Shown: positions 34,690 through 43,292, numbered from the stretch's first letter. The stretch is 64,000 nucleotides of DNA from JBPYFK01 sp051984675 (GCA_051984675.1 JBPYFK010000190.1:1-64000); one strand, 5' to 3'. The notes: generated by a model not told the origin, from the sequence alone. A program made the numbers and translations.

Positions 34690-35399
34690 CTGCGTGCCCC
34701 CTTCGGTTCAACCTGGGCGATCACGGCGAGTGGCTGGTCTGGACGGGTGTCGGTCAACGCCCCGTGCAGGGCGTCGTGGTCGTGGCCGTCGACCACGTGC
34801 ACCGCCCATCCCTCGGCGGCGAAGCGGGTGTCGATGCCACCGGGCCAGCCGTGCGTGGCCGAGCGGTTGTCCACCACGACCGTTGTCAGACTTCCCAACC
34901 GCATCCGGGTGGCGAGCGCCAGGGCCTCGTGGTTGCTGCCCTCGTCGAGTTCGGCATCCCCCACGAGGACGACGACTCGCGGCCTGGTCAGCCCGCGCGC
35001 CCGGAGGCCGAGCGCGGTGCCCACCGCGAGCGGCAGGCCGTGGCCGAGCGAGCCACTGCCGATCTCCACCCCGGGGATCAGCATCCGGTCCGGGTGCGCC
35101 CCCAGCGGCGAGTCGAACGCCGTCCAGCGGTCCAGCTCATCCGACGGCAGGAACCCGTGCGCGGCGAGCACGGCGTAATAGGCCATCGGCCCGTGCCCTT
35201 TGGACAGCAGGAAGCGGTCGCGTTCGGGGTCGTCGACCCGGTCCGCGCTGACGGACAACACGCGGTGGTACAGAACCCAGAGCACGTCCAACGTGGAAGT
35301 GGCGGCGGCGGAATGCTTTTCGTCGCCGGTCATCCGGCGCATCAGGTCTGGTAGGTCTGCGTAACCGGCGTATCCGGCCGGTGTCGTGGAAACCGTCAT
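34686..35399 (-). CDS. Transketolase, N-terminal half (split enzyme)
   Basis: A 237-residue thiamine-diphosphate-binding half. FLLSKGHGPMAYYAVLA, GSLGHGLPLAVGTALG and the TPP/Mg motif GDAELDEGSNHEA followed by VVVDN are intact. It pairs with the C-half gene through an ATGA overlap. ATG 35399 lies only 16 bases from a palindromic SoxR-type site, and TTGACT on the minus strand can serve as -35 with the 19-base spacing used by MerR-family activators. The operon is therefore a likely SoxR target. Confidence 0.9.
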   Translation of the reverse strand: MTVSTTPAGYAGYADLPDLMRRMTGDEKHSAAATSTLDVLWVLYHRVLSVSADRVDDPERDRFLLSKGHGPMAYYAVLAAHGFLPSDELDRWTAFDSPLGAHPDRMLIPGVEIGSGSLGHGLPLAVGTALGLRARGLTRPRVVVLVGDAELDEGSNHEALALATRMRLGSLTTVVVDNRSATHGWPGGIDTRFAAEGWAVHVVDGHDHDALHGALTDTRPDQPLAVIAQVEPKGARR

Positions 35400-35414
35400 G
35401 GGCTACAGCCTCAA

Positions 35415-35434
35415 ACTTCGACTTAACTCGAAGT
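35415..35434. promoter_or_regulatory. SoxR-type operator between soxR and the transketolase operon
   Basis: The palindrome ACTTCGA-CTTAAC-TCGAAGT (7-bp arms, 6-base centre with TTAA) lies in the 48-bp divergent gap. SoxR boxes have CTTGA-like arms around a TTAAC centre. On the minus strand the site lies downstream of TTGACT (35437-35432), which leaves 19 bases to GAGGCT. On the plus strand TAGGCT (35442-35447) follows TTCGAC with a 19-base spacer. This 19-base spacing is diagnostic of MerR/SoxR-controlled promoters. Confidence 0.7.
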
Positions 35435-35447
35435 CAAGGCGTAGGCT

Positions 35448-35915
35448 GTGGGCGTGCACACTCACCACCAGATGCTGACCATCGGAGAAGTGGCCACCCG
35501 CAGTGGGATAGCGCACACCGCGCTGCGCTTCTACGAGGAGCGCGGCCTGATCAGCTCGACGCGCACCAGCGGCAACCAGCGCCGCTACGCACGCCCGGTC
35601 CTGCGCCGGCTGGCGTTCATCCGTGCCGCGCAACGGGTCGGCCTCAGCCTGGAGCAGATCAGCGAAGCGCTGTCCACGCTGCCGGACGACCATGCGCCCA
35701 CCAAGGCGGACTGGACGCGGTTGTCCAGGCGCTGGCAGGAGGAACTCGACGCGCGCATCGACGGCTTGCAGCGGCTGCGGGAGCGTCTCACGGGCTGTAT
35801 CGGGTGCGGCTGCCTGTCGCTGCGCACCTGCGCGCTGCACAACACCGATGACCGGTTGGCCGAATTCGGCCCCGGAGCACCGCGTCTACGGCCAGAACCG
35901 GAAGGCGGGTTGTAG
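35448..35915 (+). CDS. soxR: Redox-sensing regulator SoxR (MerR family, [2Fe-2S])
   Basis: A 155-residue MerR-family regulator. The winged helix opens with LTIGEVATRSGIAHTALRFYEERGLI, followed by a dimerisation helix and the SoxR cluster motif CIGCGCLSLRTC (Cys117, 120, 122, 128; C-x2-C-x-C-x5-C). Oxidation of the 2Fe-2S cluster by redox-active compounds triggers activation of target promoters. GTG 35448 or 35454 can start it. TAGGCT ends 6 bases before 35454 and there is no ribosome binding site, so the shorter, leaderless start is plausible. It is divergent from the split-transketolase/PPOX operon across a SoxR-type palindrome. Confidence 0.93.
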   Translation: MGVHTHHQMLTIGEVATRSGIAHTALRFYEERGLISSTRTSGNQRRYARPVLRRLAFIRAAQRVGLSLEQISEALSTLPDDHAPTKADWTRLSRRWQEELDARIDGLQRLRERLTGCIGCGCLSLRTCALHNTDDRLAEFGPGAPRLRPEPEGGL

Positions 35916-35942
35916 TGAGTCCACAGTAGACGCTCACGCACG

Positions 35943-36623
35943 TTATGTCCCGGATGTCCAGACATAAGCCAACTCCGGTCGGCCCACTCCCCCGTATTGC
36001 GGGCGCCGTTCGGCCATTCCGTTGGCCACCAGGTACTCCAGGTACCGCCGAGCCGTCACGCGGGAAACCCCCGCTGCCGCGCCGACAACGCCCGCCGATG
36101 CTCCTTCGGCATGCGCGCGCAACGCGGACACCACGGACGCCAGCGTCTCTTCACCCATCCCTTTGGGCAGGGCGGCACGCTCCTTCTCGCGCAGCGCGGA
36201 GAATGCCTGGTCGATCTCGCTTTGGTCGAGGGCGTCGCGGTCCTCGGCGAGGCTGCTGCGGAAGCGGGCGTAGTGCTCCAGCTTGTCGCGCATCGTGGCG
36301 AACGTGAACGGCTTGAGCAGGTACTGCACGACACCGGCGGCGACCGACGCCCGCACGACCTTGAGGTCCCGGGCGGAGGTGACGGCGATGACGTCGGCGT
36401 TGTGCCCGGCCATCCGCAGCCTGCGCCCCACCTGAAGGCCGTCCATGTCCGGTAGCCGCAGGTCCAGCAACACGAGGTCGACGTGCTCGCGATCGAGCAG
36501 GCGCAACGCCTCCTGGCCGGTGCGCGCACGACCGACCACCGCGAACCCGGGTACCCGTTCGACGTAGCTGACATGGGCCTCCAGGGCGACCGGGTCGTCC
36601 TCGACGACCAGCACCGAGATCAC
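35943..36623 (-). CDS. Response regulator, CitB/DcuR type
   Basis: A 226-residue regulator. The receiver domain has the acidic pair in VVEDDPVALE, the phospho-acceptor Asp54 in VLLDLRLPDMDG and Lys104 in YLLKPF. A linker leads to a C-terminal winged helix (ASAGVVGAAAGVSRVTARRYLEYLVANGMAERR) typical of the CitB/DcuR/DctR class. It partners the kinase encoded just upstream (GTGA overlap) and probably activates the adjacent dicarboxylate transporter gene. It converges on soxR with 27 bases between stops. Confidence 0.92.
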   Translation of the reverse strand: MISVLVVEDDPVALEAHVSYVERVPGFAVVGRARTGQEALRLLDREHVDLVLLDLRLPDMDGLQVGRRLRMAGHNADVIAVTSARDLKVVRASVAAGVVQYLLKPFTFATMRDKLEHYARFRSSLAEDRDALDQSEIDQAFSALREKERAALPKGMGEETLASVVSALRAHAEGASAGVVGAAAGVSRVTARRYLEYLVANGMAERRPQYGGVGRPELAYVWTSGT

Positions 36624-38293
36624 GAGCCCACCTCCTGCCCGCCGGACCGGGGCAACCGCACCGTGAAGGTGGCGCCACCGGAGTCGCTGACCTCGATCGT
36701 TCCGCCGTACCGGCGCACGCTCTGCCCGACCAGCGCCAGCCCGAGCCCGCGCGAGTCACCCGGCGCACCCTTCGTCGACCAGCCACGCCGGAACACCTGC
36801 CGCACCGACTCGGGGTCGAGCCCCCGCCCGTTGTCGCGGACCCGGATCAGCACACTGCCTTGGTCGCCGCGCGCCGTCACCCATACCTGGGGCCGCTGCC
36901 CTCGCTCCGCCGACGCTTCAACGTGCCCCGCGTCCGCCGACGCTTCAACGGCGTTGTCCACCAGATTGCCCACGATCGTGACCAGGTCGTGGGCGTCGAT
37001 GTGCGCCAGGAGCACGTCATCCACCTCGGTGTCTTCGGTGACGATCACTTCGACACCGCGCTCGGCGGCCTCCGCGCTCTTGCCGAGCAGGACCGCCGCC
37101 AGCACGGGTTCGGTCACGGCCCCGGTCACCCGGTCGGTGAGCTGCTGGGCTCGTTCCAGTTCCGCCGTCGCGAACTCGACCGCCTGTTCCGTGCGACCCA
37201 GTTCGATCAGCGACACGACCGTGTGCAGCCGGTTCGCCGACTCGTGCATCTGAGACCGCAGCGACTCGGAAAACCCTCGCACCGAGTCGAGTTCACCGGT
37301 CAGGGCTTGGAGTTCCGTATGATCACGCAACGTGATGACGCTGCCGAGTTCACGCCCTCCCCGACGCACCGCGGAGACGTTCACCAGCAGCACCCGATCC
37401 GCCGTCAGATGCACCTCGTCGTGCCCGGACTTCCCGGACGACAGAGCCTCGACCAGCGAGTCCGGCAACCCGAGCGCGCTGACATGGCTGCCTTGCGCCG
37501 TGGCCGGATCAAGGCGCAGCAGCGCGGACGCGCCGTCGTTGCAGAGGGTGATGATCCCGCTCGGGTCGATCAGCAGGAGCCCTTCCCGCACGGCGTGCAA
37601 CATCGCGTCGTGATAGTCGTACATCCGGCCGAGCTCGGCGGCGCCGAGGCCGTGGGTGTGCTTCCGTAGCCGGGCACTGACCAGGTACGTCGCCGCCCCG
37701 CCCAGCACGAGCGCCAACCCGGCCACCGCCACCAGGCCGAGCAGCTGCTGGCGCAACTCGGCGCTGATGCGCTGCACCGTGATCCCGACGCTGACCAGCG
37801 CCTCGACCCTGCCACCGGGGCCGAACACCGGCACCACCGACCGCACCGAAGGCCCGAGCGTCCCGGTGTAGGTCTCGGTCAGGACGTGGCCCTCGACGGC
37901 GGGCTCGATGTGGCCGAGGAAGGGCTGCCCGATCTGCCTCGGATCGGGATGCGTGTAGCGGATGCCGTGCGTGTCCATGATCGTGACGAACGCGACGCCG
38001 GTTTCGGCCCGGACCCGCTCGGCGAGCGGTTGTAGCTGCGCACTCGGTCGAGGCGAGTGCACGGCCGCGAGCACCTCGGGCGTTGACGCGATTGTCCCGG
38101 CCACCCCGACCACCTCCTGCCGGGCGGCCTGCTCGTGCTGGTCGCGCGCCTCCACGTAGGCGAACGCGGCTCCGGCGAGCGCGACCGCGGCGACGATCAC
38201 GACCTGCACGAGGAACAGCTGGCGGGCGAGACTCACCCGCCCGCCGCGCAGACCGAACCAGTTTCGTGCTCGCGCACGCGAACCTGTGAGCAC
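36620..38293 (-). CDS. Sensor histidine kinase, DcuS/CitA type
   Basis: A kinase of about 557 residues. TM1 is near residues 25-46. A periplasmic sCache-like sensor domain follows, with FVTIMDTHGIRYTHPDP and GTLGPSVRSVVPVFG, the DcuS/CitA carboxylate-binding pattern. TM2 is near 183-206. A PAS domain follows, then a SPOB-like dimerisation helix with phospho-acceptor His350 in RSQMHESANRLHTV, and an ATPase domain (N-box NLVDNAVEAS, DNGRGLDP, SRGLGLALV). GTG 38293 is chosen because AGGGG lies about 8 bases upstream. A 27-bp in-frame duplication follows the N-box. It should sense C4-dicarboxylates or citrate and is divergent from the dctA-like gene. Confidence 0.93.
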   Translation of the reverse strand: MLTGSRARARNWFGLRGGRVSLARQLFLVQVVIVAAVALAGAAFAYVEARDQHEQAARQEVVGVAGTIASTPEVLAAVHSPRPSAQLQPLAERVRAETGVAFVTIMDTHGIRYTHPDPRQIGQPFLGHIEPAVEGHVLTETYTGTLGPSVRSVVPVFGPGGRVEALVSVGITVQRISAELRQQLLGLVAVAGLALVLGGAATYLVSARLRKHTHGLGAAELGRMYDYHDAMLHAVREGLLLIDPSGIITLCNDGASALLRLDPATAQGSHVSALGLPDSLVEALSSGKSGHDEVHLTADRVLLVNVSAVRRGGRELGSVITLRDHTELQALTGELDSVRGFSESLRSQMHESANRLHTVVSLIELGRTEQAVEFATAELERAQQLTDRVTGAVTEPVLAAVLLGKSAEAAERGVEVIVTEDTEVDDVLLAHIDAHDLVTIVGNLVDNAVEASADAGHVEASAERGQRPQVWVTARGDQGSVLIRVRDNGRGLDPESVRQVFRRGWSTKGAPGDSRGLGLALVGQSVRRYGGTIEVSDSGGATFTVRLPRSGGQEVGS

Positions 38294-38495
38294 GGCATAT
38301 CCCCTGCGTTTGACCAACCTGCCGCTGAGCAGGCTGTGACTCAAAGATTGAACGAAATGAACAGAAGCGTGACGCCGCTGCTCGCTCGATCGGATAGTTC
38401 TCCCAGCCTCAACGTGACCGGCAACACCCCTTGCCTGAGCAAGCCGGCACTCACAGTAACCACAAACCCTGATCAGTCACTACAAGGAGGTCCGA

Positions 38496-39860
38496 GTGCC
38501 GTCGCCAGTGACGCCTGCGGCCAGTCCCCGCCGGGATCGGACGCACTACCTCTACTTCGCCGTGATCGTGGCCGTGCTGGCCGGAATCGCGGTCGGCTTC
38601 GCCGCCCCGCAACTGGCGAAGTCGCTGGAGCCGCTGGGCACCGGGTTCGTCAACCTGATCAAGATGATGATCTCGCCGATCATCTTCTGCACGATCGTGC
38701 TCGGGGTCGGTTCGGTCCGCAAAGCCGCGCAGGTCGGCCGGATCGGCGGGCTGGCCCTGGTCTACTTCCTGGCCATGTCGCTGGTGGCGCTGGTGCTCGG
38801 CCTGGTCGTGGGCAACATCCTGCACCCGGGCGCGGGCCTGCACCTCACCCCGGCCATGCACGCCACCGCCGCCAAGCAGGCCGGCGCCGGCGCGCAGAGC
38901 ACCACCCAGTTCCTGCTCGGCATCATCCCCAAGACCCTGGCGTCCGCGTTCACCGAAGGTCAGGTCCTGCAAACGCTGCTGGTCGCTCTGCTGGCCGGGT
39001 TCGCGCTGCAGGCGCTGGGCACCAGCGGTGAGCCGATCCGGCGCGGTATCGAGCACATCCAGCGTCTGGTGTTCAAGATCCTCTCGATGGTGATGTGGGC
39101 CGCGCCCGTGGGCGCGTTCGGCGCCATCGCCGCCGTCGTCGGCGCGAGCGGGATCAGCGCCCTCAAGGGCCTGGCCGTCATCATGATCGGCTTTTACGTG
39201 ACGTGCGTGCTGTTCGTCGTCGTGGTGCTGGGACCGTTGCTGTGGGCCGTGGCGCGGGTGAACCTGTTCTCCCTGCTGCGTTACCTCGGCCGGGAATTCC
39301 TGATCATCCTGTCGACATCGTCGTCCGAAGCCGCGCTACCCCGGCTGATCGCCAAGATGGAGCACCTGGGCGTGTCCCGACCGGTCGTCGGCGTGACGGT
39401 GCCCACCGGCTACTCCTTCAACCTCGACGGAACCGCGATCTACCTGACGATGTCCTCGCTGTTCATCGCCAGCGCCCTCGGCCACCCGCTCCCGCTGGGC
39501 GCGCAGATTTCGCTGCTGCTGTTCATGGTCATCGCGTCCAAGGGCGCCGCCGGTGTGTCCGGCGCCGGCCTCGCCACCCTGGCCGGCGGCCTCCAGTCCC
39601 ACCGGCCGGACCTGGTGGACGGCGTCGGCCTCATCGTCGGCATCGACCGGTTCATGTCCGAAGCCCGCGCACTGACCAACTTCGCGGGCAACGCCGTCGC
39701 CACGGTCCTGATCGGAGCATGGACCAAGCAGATCGACCGCGCGCAACTGAACCGCGTCCTTGCCGGGAGTGCGCCGTTCAGCGAAGCCGAAGCCACGGAC
39801 GACGCCGCAGGGGCGTCCGAAGTGGACACTAGCGAGCGGGAACCCGCGAGCGTCGGCTAG
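38496..39860 (+). CDS. dctA: C4-dicarboxylate:cation symporter (DAACS family, DctA-like)
   Basis: A 454-residue membrane transporter of the glutamate/dicarboxylate symporter fold. The start region FVNLIKMMISPIIFCTIVLGV, the serine-rich re-entrant loop LSTSSSEAALPRL, the PTGYSFNLDGTAIYL block and the second re-entrant SKGAAGVSGAGLATLAG, GIDRFMSEARALTNFAGNAVAT are all complete. It should import succinate, fumarate or malate with Na or H. GTG 38496 has AAGGAGG 5 bases upstream. It is divergent from a DcuS/CitA-like two-component pair, the usual control for such carriers. The 200-bp gap contains CTTGC-CTGA-GCAAG (38430-38443), a possible binding site. A hairpin follows the stop. Confidence 0.94.
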   Translation: MPSPVTPAASPRRDRTHYLYFAVIVAVLAGIAVGFAAPQLAKSLEPLGTGFVNLIKMMISPIIFCTIVLGVGSVRKAAQVGRIGGLALVYFLAMSLVALVLGLVVGNILHPGAGLHLTPAMHATAAKQAGAGAQSTTQFLLGIIPKTLASAFTEGQVLQTLLVALLAGFALQALGTSGEPIRRGIEHIQRLVFKILSMVMWAAPVGAFGAIAAVVGASGISALKGLAVIMIGFYVTCVLFVVVVLGPLLWAVARVNLFSLLRYLGREFLIILSTSSSEAALPRLIAKMEHLGVSRPVVGVTVPTGYSFNLDGTAIYLTMSSLFIASALGHPLPLGAQISLLLFMVIASKGAAGVSGAGLATLAGGLQSHRPDLVDGVGLIVGIDRFMSEARALTNFAGNAVATVLIGAWTKQIDRAQLNRVLAGSAPFSEAEATDDAAGASEVDTSEREPASVG

Positions 39861-39874
39861 CGCGCGGCGAAAGG

Positions 39875-39906
39875 TGGGCGCGTTTCCCCGAAAGGAAGCG
39901 CGCCCA
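39875..39906. terminator. Hairpin after dctA-like gene
   Basis: GGGCGCGTTTCC (39876-39887) pairs with GGAAGCGCGCCC (39894-39905) with one G-T wobble and a 6-base loop. It lies between the convergent dctA-like gene and the small membrane protein gene downstream of hisB. Confidence 0.7.
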
Positions 39907-39934
39907 TCCGAAGTGGACAGTGAATGCGAGGGCG

Positions 39935-40087
39935 TCAGCCCCACCAGGCGATAGCCCCGCCGAGGGAGAGCAGGGCGGCGGCGGCGAGGATGCCCGCCAG
40001 CACCCTCGCCGTCTTCCACGTCGTGTAGACGCCGCCGGCGAAGAACCCGGCCAACGCCAACAGCAGGATCGGCAAGTAGTCCTTCAT
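39935..40087 (-). CDS. 50-residue membrane protein at the end of hisDCB
   Basis: A short ORF starting at ATG 40087, 14 bases after hisB. The product is MKDYLPILLLALAGFFAGGV followed by a short polar YTTWKTAR turn and a second hydrophobic stretch ending AIAWWG. It therefore has two membrane helices in a hairpin. Codon third positions match neighbouring genes. A comparable small membrane protein is common beside actinobacterial his genes; I know of no assigned function. It is probably the last gene of the hisDCB transcript. Confidence 0.72.
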   Translation of the reverse strand: MKDYLPILLLALAGFFAGGVYTTWKTARVLAGILAAAALLSLGGAIAWWG

Positions 40088-40101
40088 CGCGGCCGGCGCC
40101 C

Positions 40102-40728
40102 CTACAGCGCGCCCTTGGTGGAAGGCACGACACCCGCGAAGCGCGGGTCGGGTTCCACGGCGGCACGCAGCGCACGCGCGATCGACTTGTACTGCGCTTC
40201 CGTGATGTGGTGCGGGTCGCGGCCGTGGATCACCCGGACATGCAGGTTGATCTGCGCGTGGAACGCGATCGACTCGAACACGTGCCGGTTGAGCACGTAC
40301 GGGTAGTTCCCGCCGATCGTGAAGGCGTTGTACTGCTCCGGCTCACCGTCGAGTACGCAGTACGAGCGGCCCGAGACGTCCACGGCCGCGTGCGCGAGGG
40401 TCTCGTCCATCGGCACCCAGGCGTCACCGAACCGGCGGATGCCCTTCTTGTCCCCCAGCGCCTGCCGCAGCGCCTGACCGAGCACGATCGCGGTGTCCTC
40501 GACCGTGTGGTGAGCGTCGATGTGGACGTCCCCGGTGGCCCGGACCGTCAGGTCGAAAGCCGCGTGCGTGCCGAGGGCGGTGAGCATGTGGTCGTAGAAC
40601 GGGACGGTGGTGTCGACGTCGACCTTGCCCGTGCCGTCGAGGTCGAGTTCGACCAGCACCGACGACTCCTTGGTGGTGCGCTCGACCTTGCCGACCCGGG
40701 TGCCCGGCGGGAAAAGCTCGTTCGTCAC
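40102..40728 (-). CDS. hisB: Imidazoleglycerol-phosphate dehydratase
   Basis: A 208-residue manganese enzyme of histidine synthesis. The duplicated metal motifs are visible: DAHHTVEDTAIVLGQAL (HHxxED) and the C-terminal HAQINLHVRVIHGRDPHHITEAQYKSIARAL. FYDHMLTALGTHAAFDL and GIRRFGDAWVPMDE are also conserved. It is the monofunctional form without a phosphatase domain. GTG 40728 overlaps hisC by GTGA. Confidence 0.97.
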   Translation of the reverse strand: MTNELFPPGTRVGKVERTTKESSVLVELDLDGTGKVDVDTTVPFYDHMLTALGTHAAFDLTVRATGDVHIDAHHTVEDTAIVLGQALRQALGDKKGIRRFGDAWVPMDETLAHAAVDVSGRSYCVLDGEPEQYNAFTIGGNYPYVLNRHVFESIAFHAQINLHVRVIHGRDPHHITEAQYKSIARALRAAVEPDPRFAGVVPSTKGAL

Positions 40729-41843
40729 TGGATGATCTCCTTGGTCACGGCCGCACTGGCGGCCAGGAACGCGTCGTTCTCCTCCGGCCTGCCGATGGTG
40801 ACCCGCAGGTGACCGGCGATCCCGACGTCCCTGATCAACACGTCGTGCTCCAGGTAACGCTGCCACGCCCGGTGCGCGTCCCCGAAGCGTCCGAACAGGA
40901 TGAAGTTGGCATCGCTGGGTACCGGCGTGAAGCCCAACTCCCGGAGCCCCCGCGCCACCCGCTCGCGCTCGTCGATCAACGACCGCACGGAGCCCAGCGT
41001 CGCGTTCGCGTGCCGCAGCGCGGCCCGCGCCGCGACCTGGTCGATCACCGACACGTGGTACGGCAGCCGGACCAGCAGCAACGCCTCCACCATGGCCGGG
41101 GACGCGGCCAGGTAGCCCAGCCGGCCACCGGCGAACGCGAACGCCTTGCTCATGGTGCGGCTGACGACCAGCTTCGACGGGAACTCGTCGATCAGCTCGA
41201 CCGCGCTGGGCGACGACGAGAACTCCACGTACGCCTCGTCCACGACCACGATGCCCGGCGCCACCCGCAGCAGGCTGCGCAGCTCGTCCAGGGTGATCGA
41301 CTGGCCGGTGGGGTTGTTCGGGCTGGTCACGAAGACGACATCGGGTTCGTGCTCGTCGATCGCCCGGACGGCCGCGGCGGTGTCCAGGCTGAAGTCGTCC
41401 CGACGGGGCGCCGGCAGCCACTCGGTGCGCGTGCCCGCCGAGATGATCGGGTGCATCGAGTAGGACGGCTCGAAGCCCAGCGCCGTGCGACCCGGACCGC
41501 CGAACGCCTGCAACAGCTGCTGCAGCACCTCGTTGGAGCCGTTCGCGGCCCACACGTTCGACGCCGACACCGACACCCCGGTCACCCGCGTCAGGTACCC
41601 GGCGAGGTTCTCGCGCAGCGCGGTCATGTCGCGGTCGGGGTAGCGGTTCAGCCCGCTGGCCGCTTCCCGCACGGCCGCCGTCACGTCGTCCACCAGCTCG
41701 GGCGGCGGCGGGTACGGGTTCTCGTTGGTGTTGAGCCGGACCGGGACATCGAGCTGCGGGGCTCCGTAGGGGCTGCGCCCCCGGAGGTCCTCGCGCAGCG
41801 GCAGGTCGGACAGCTCGATGTCGCCGCCGATCACATCACTCAT
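40725..41843 (-). CDS. hisC: Histidinol-phosphate aminotransferase
   Basis: A 372-residue PLP aminotransferase of fold type I. The PLP Lys is in SRTMSKAFAFAGGRLGY. NTNENPYPPP, AANGSNEVLQQLLQAFGGPGR, SPNNPTGQSI and DEAYVEFS complete the set. It transfers an amino group from glutamate to imidazole acetol phosphate. ATG 41843 lies 46 bases after hisD, and the 3' end overlaps hisB by GTGA. Confidence 0.97.
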   Translation of the reverse strand: MSDVIGGDIELSDLPLREDLRGRSPYGAPQLDVPVRLNTNENPYPPPPELVDDVTAAVREAASGLNRYPDRDMTALRENLAGYLTRVTGVSVSASNVWAANGSNEVLQQLLQAFGGPGRTALGFEPSYSMHPIISAGTRTEWLPAPRRDDFSLDTAAAVRAIDEHEPDVVFVTSPNNPTGQSITLDELRSLLRVAPGIVVVDEAYVEFSSSPSAVELIDEFPSKLVVSRTMSKAFAFAGGRLGYLAASPAMVEALLLVRLPYHVSVIDQVAARAALRHANATLGSVRSLIDERERVARGLRELGFTPVPSDANFILFGRFGDAHRAWQRYLEHDVLIRDVGIAGHLRVTIGRPEENDAFLAASAAVTKEIIQ

Positions 41844-41889
41844 GGGCTACTGCTACCTGTTCGTCGGGCTACTGCTTGCTGGTCGCCGG

Positions 41890-43206
41890 TCATGGGGTGA
41901 AGCGGGCGGACACGGCCTGGCCATGCGCGGGCAGATCCTCGGCGTCGGCCAACGCGTACACCTGGTCCGCGACGTCCCGCAGAGCCTGCTCGCTGTAGTC
42001 GATCACGTGGATGCCGCGCAGGAAGCTCTGCACGCTCAGGCCCGAGGAGTGCCGCGCGCACCCGCCGGTGGGCAGCACGTGGTTCGAGCCCGCGCAGTAG
42101 TCGCCCAGCGACACCGGGGCGTAGGGGCCGACGAAGATCGCGCCGGCATTGCGTACCCGCGCGGCCACGGCGGACGCGTCCACCGTCTGGATCTCCAGGT
42201 GCTCGGCGGCGTAGGCGTCCACCACCCGCAGCCCGTCGTCCACATCGGACACCAGAACACAGCCGGACTGCTTTCCGGTCAGTGCGGTGCGGATGCGCTC
42301 GACGTGCTTGGTCGCCGCCACCTGGCGTGCCAGCTCGGCGTCCACCGCGTCCGCGACCTGTTCGGAGTCGGTGACCAGCACGCTCGCCGCGAGGGGGTCG
42401 TGCTCGGCCTGGCTGATCAGGTCCGCCGCCACGTGCGCCGGGTCGGCGGTCGCGTCGGCGAGCACCGCGATCTCGGTGGGACCCGCCTCGGAGTCGATGC
42501 CGATCAGCCCGCGCAGGTGACGCTTGGCAGCGGTGACGAACACGTTGCCCGGACCGGTGACCATGTCCACCGGAGCCAGGTCGGTGCCGTCGGTGTCGGT
42601 CCCGCCGTAGGCGAGCAGCGCGACCGCCTGCCCGCCGCCGACCGCCCAGACCTCGTCGACCTCCAGCAGCGCGCACGCGGCGAGGATCGTCGGGTGCGGT
42701 CGGCCCCCGAAGTCGGCCTGTGGCGGCGAGCACACCACCAGCGACTCCACGCCCGCGGCCTGCGCCGGGACGACGTTCATGACCACGCTCGACGGGTACA
42801 CCGCCAGCCCGCCCGGTGCGTAGAGCCCGACCCGGGACACCGGAACCCAGCGTTCGGTGACGGTCCCGCCGGGCACGACCTCCGTCGTGACGTCGGTACG
42901 CCGCTGGTCGGCGTGCACCTTGCGGGCCCGGGCGATCGACTCCTCCAGCGCGGCCCGCACCTTCGGGTCCAGTTCGTCAAGCGCGCGGCGCAGCTCGGCG
43001 GCCGGCACGCGCACCTGCTGCGGGCGCACGCTGTCGAACCGCTCGGTGAACTCCAGCACCGCGTCCACACCGCGATCCCGCACCGCCTCGATCACGGGCC
43101 GCACCTTGTGCAGCACGTGATCCACGTCCGTGTCGGCGCGGGGCAGCGTGGCCCGCAACTCGGCGACGGAAGGGACACGACCGCGAAGGTCGGTACGGCT
43201 GAGCAT
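41890..43206 (-). CDS. hisD: Histidinol dehydrogenase
   Basis: A 438-residue zinc enzyme carrying out the last two oxidations of histidine synthesis with NAD. GLYAPGGLAVYPSSVVMNVVPA, VDMVTGPGNVFVTAAKRHLRG, IDSEAGPTEIAVLAD and the catalytic SQAEHDPLA plus the C-terminal GDYCAGSNHVLPTGGCAR are intact. ATG 43206 is fixed by AGGGAGGAC 4-12 bases upstream. The open frame continues upstream for about 1.9 kb, but that part is a shadow of genes on the other strand. It heads hisDCB. Confidence 0.97.
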   Translation of the reverse strand: MLSRTDLRGRVPSVAELRATLPRADTDVDHVLHKVRPVIEAVRDRGVDAVLEFTERFDSVRPQQVRVPAAELRRALDELDPKVRAALEESIARARKVHADQRRTDVTTEVVPGGTVTERWVPVSRVGLYAPGGLAVYPSSVVMNVVPAQAAGVESLVVCSPPQADFGGRPHPTILAACALLEVDEVWAVGGGQAVALLAYGGTDTDGTDLAPVDMVTGPGNVFVTAAKRHLRGLIGIDSEAGPTEIAVLADATADPAHVAADLISQAEHDPLAASVLVTDSEQVADAVDAELARQVAATKHVERIRTALTGKQSGCVLVSDVDDGLRVVDAYAAEHLEIQTVDASAVAARVRNAGAIFVGPYAPVSLGDYCAGSNHVLPTGGCARHSSGLSVQSFLRGIHVIDYSEQALRDVADQVYALADAEDLPAHGQAVSARFTP

Positions 43207-43292
43207 CGACGTCCTCCCTGCAGGCAGCTGACCTGTCCAGGGTAATGCCTCACGACAGTCACCCTGCTCGCCGCCGAGGCACGCCACACCCT

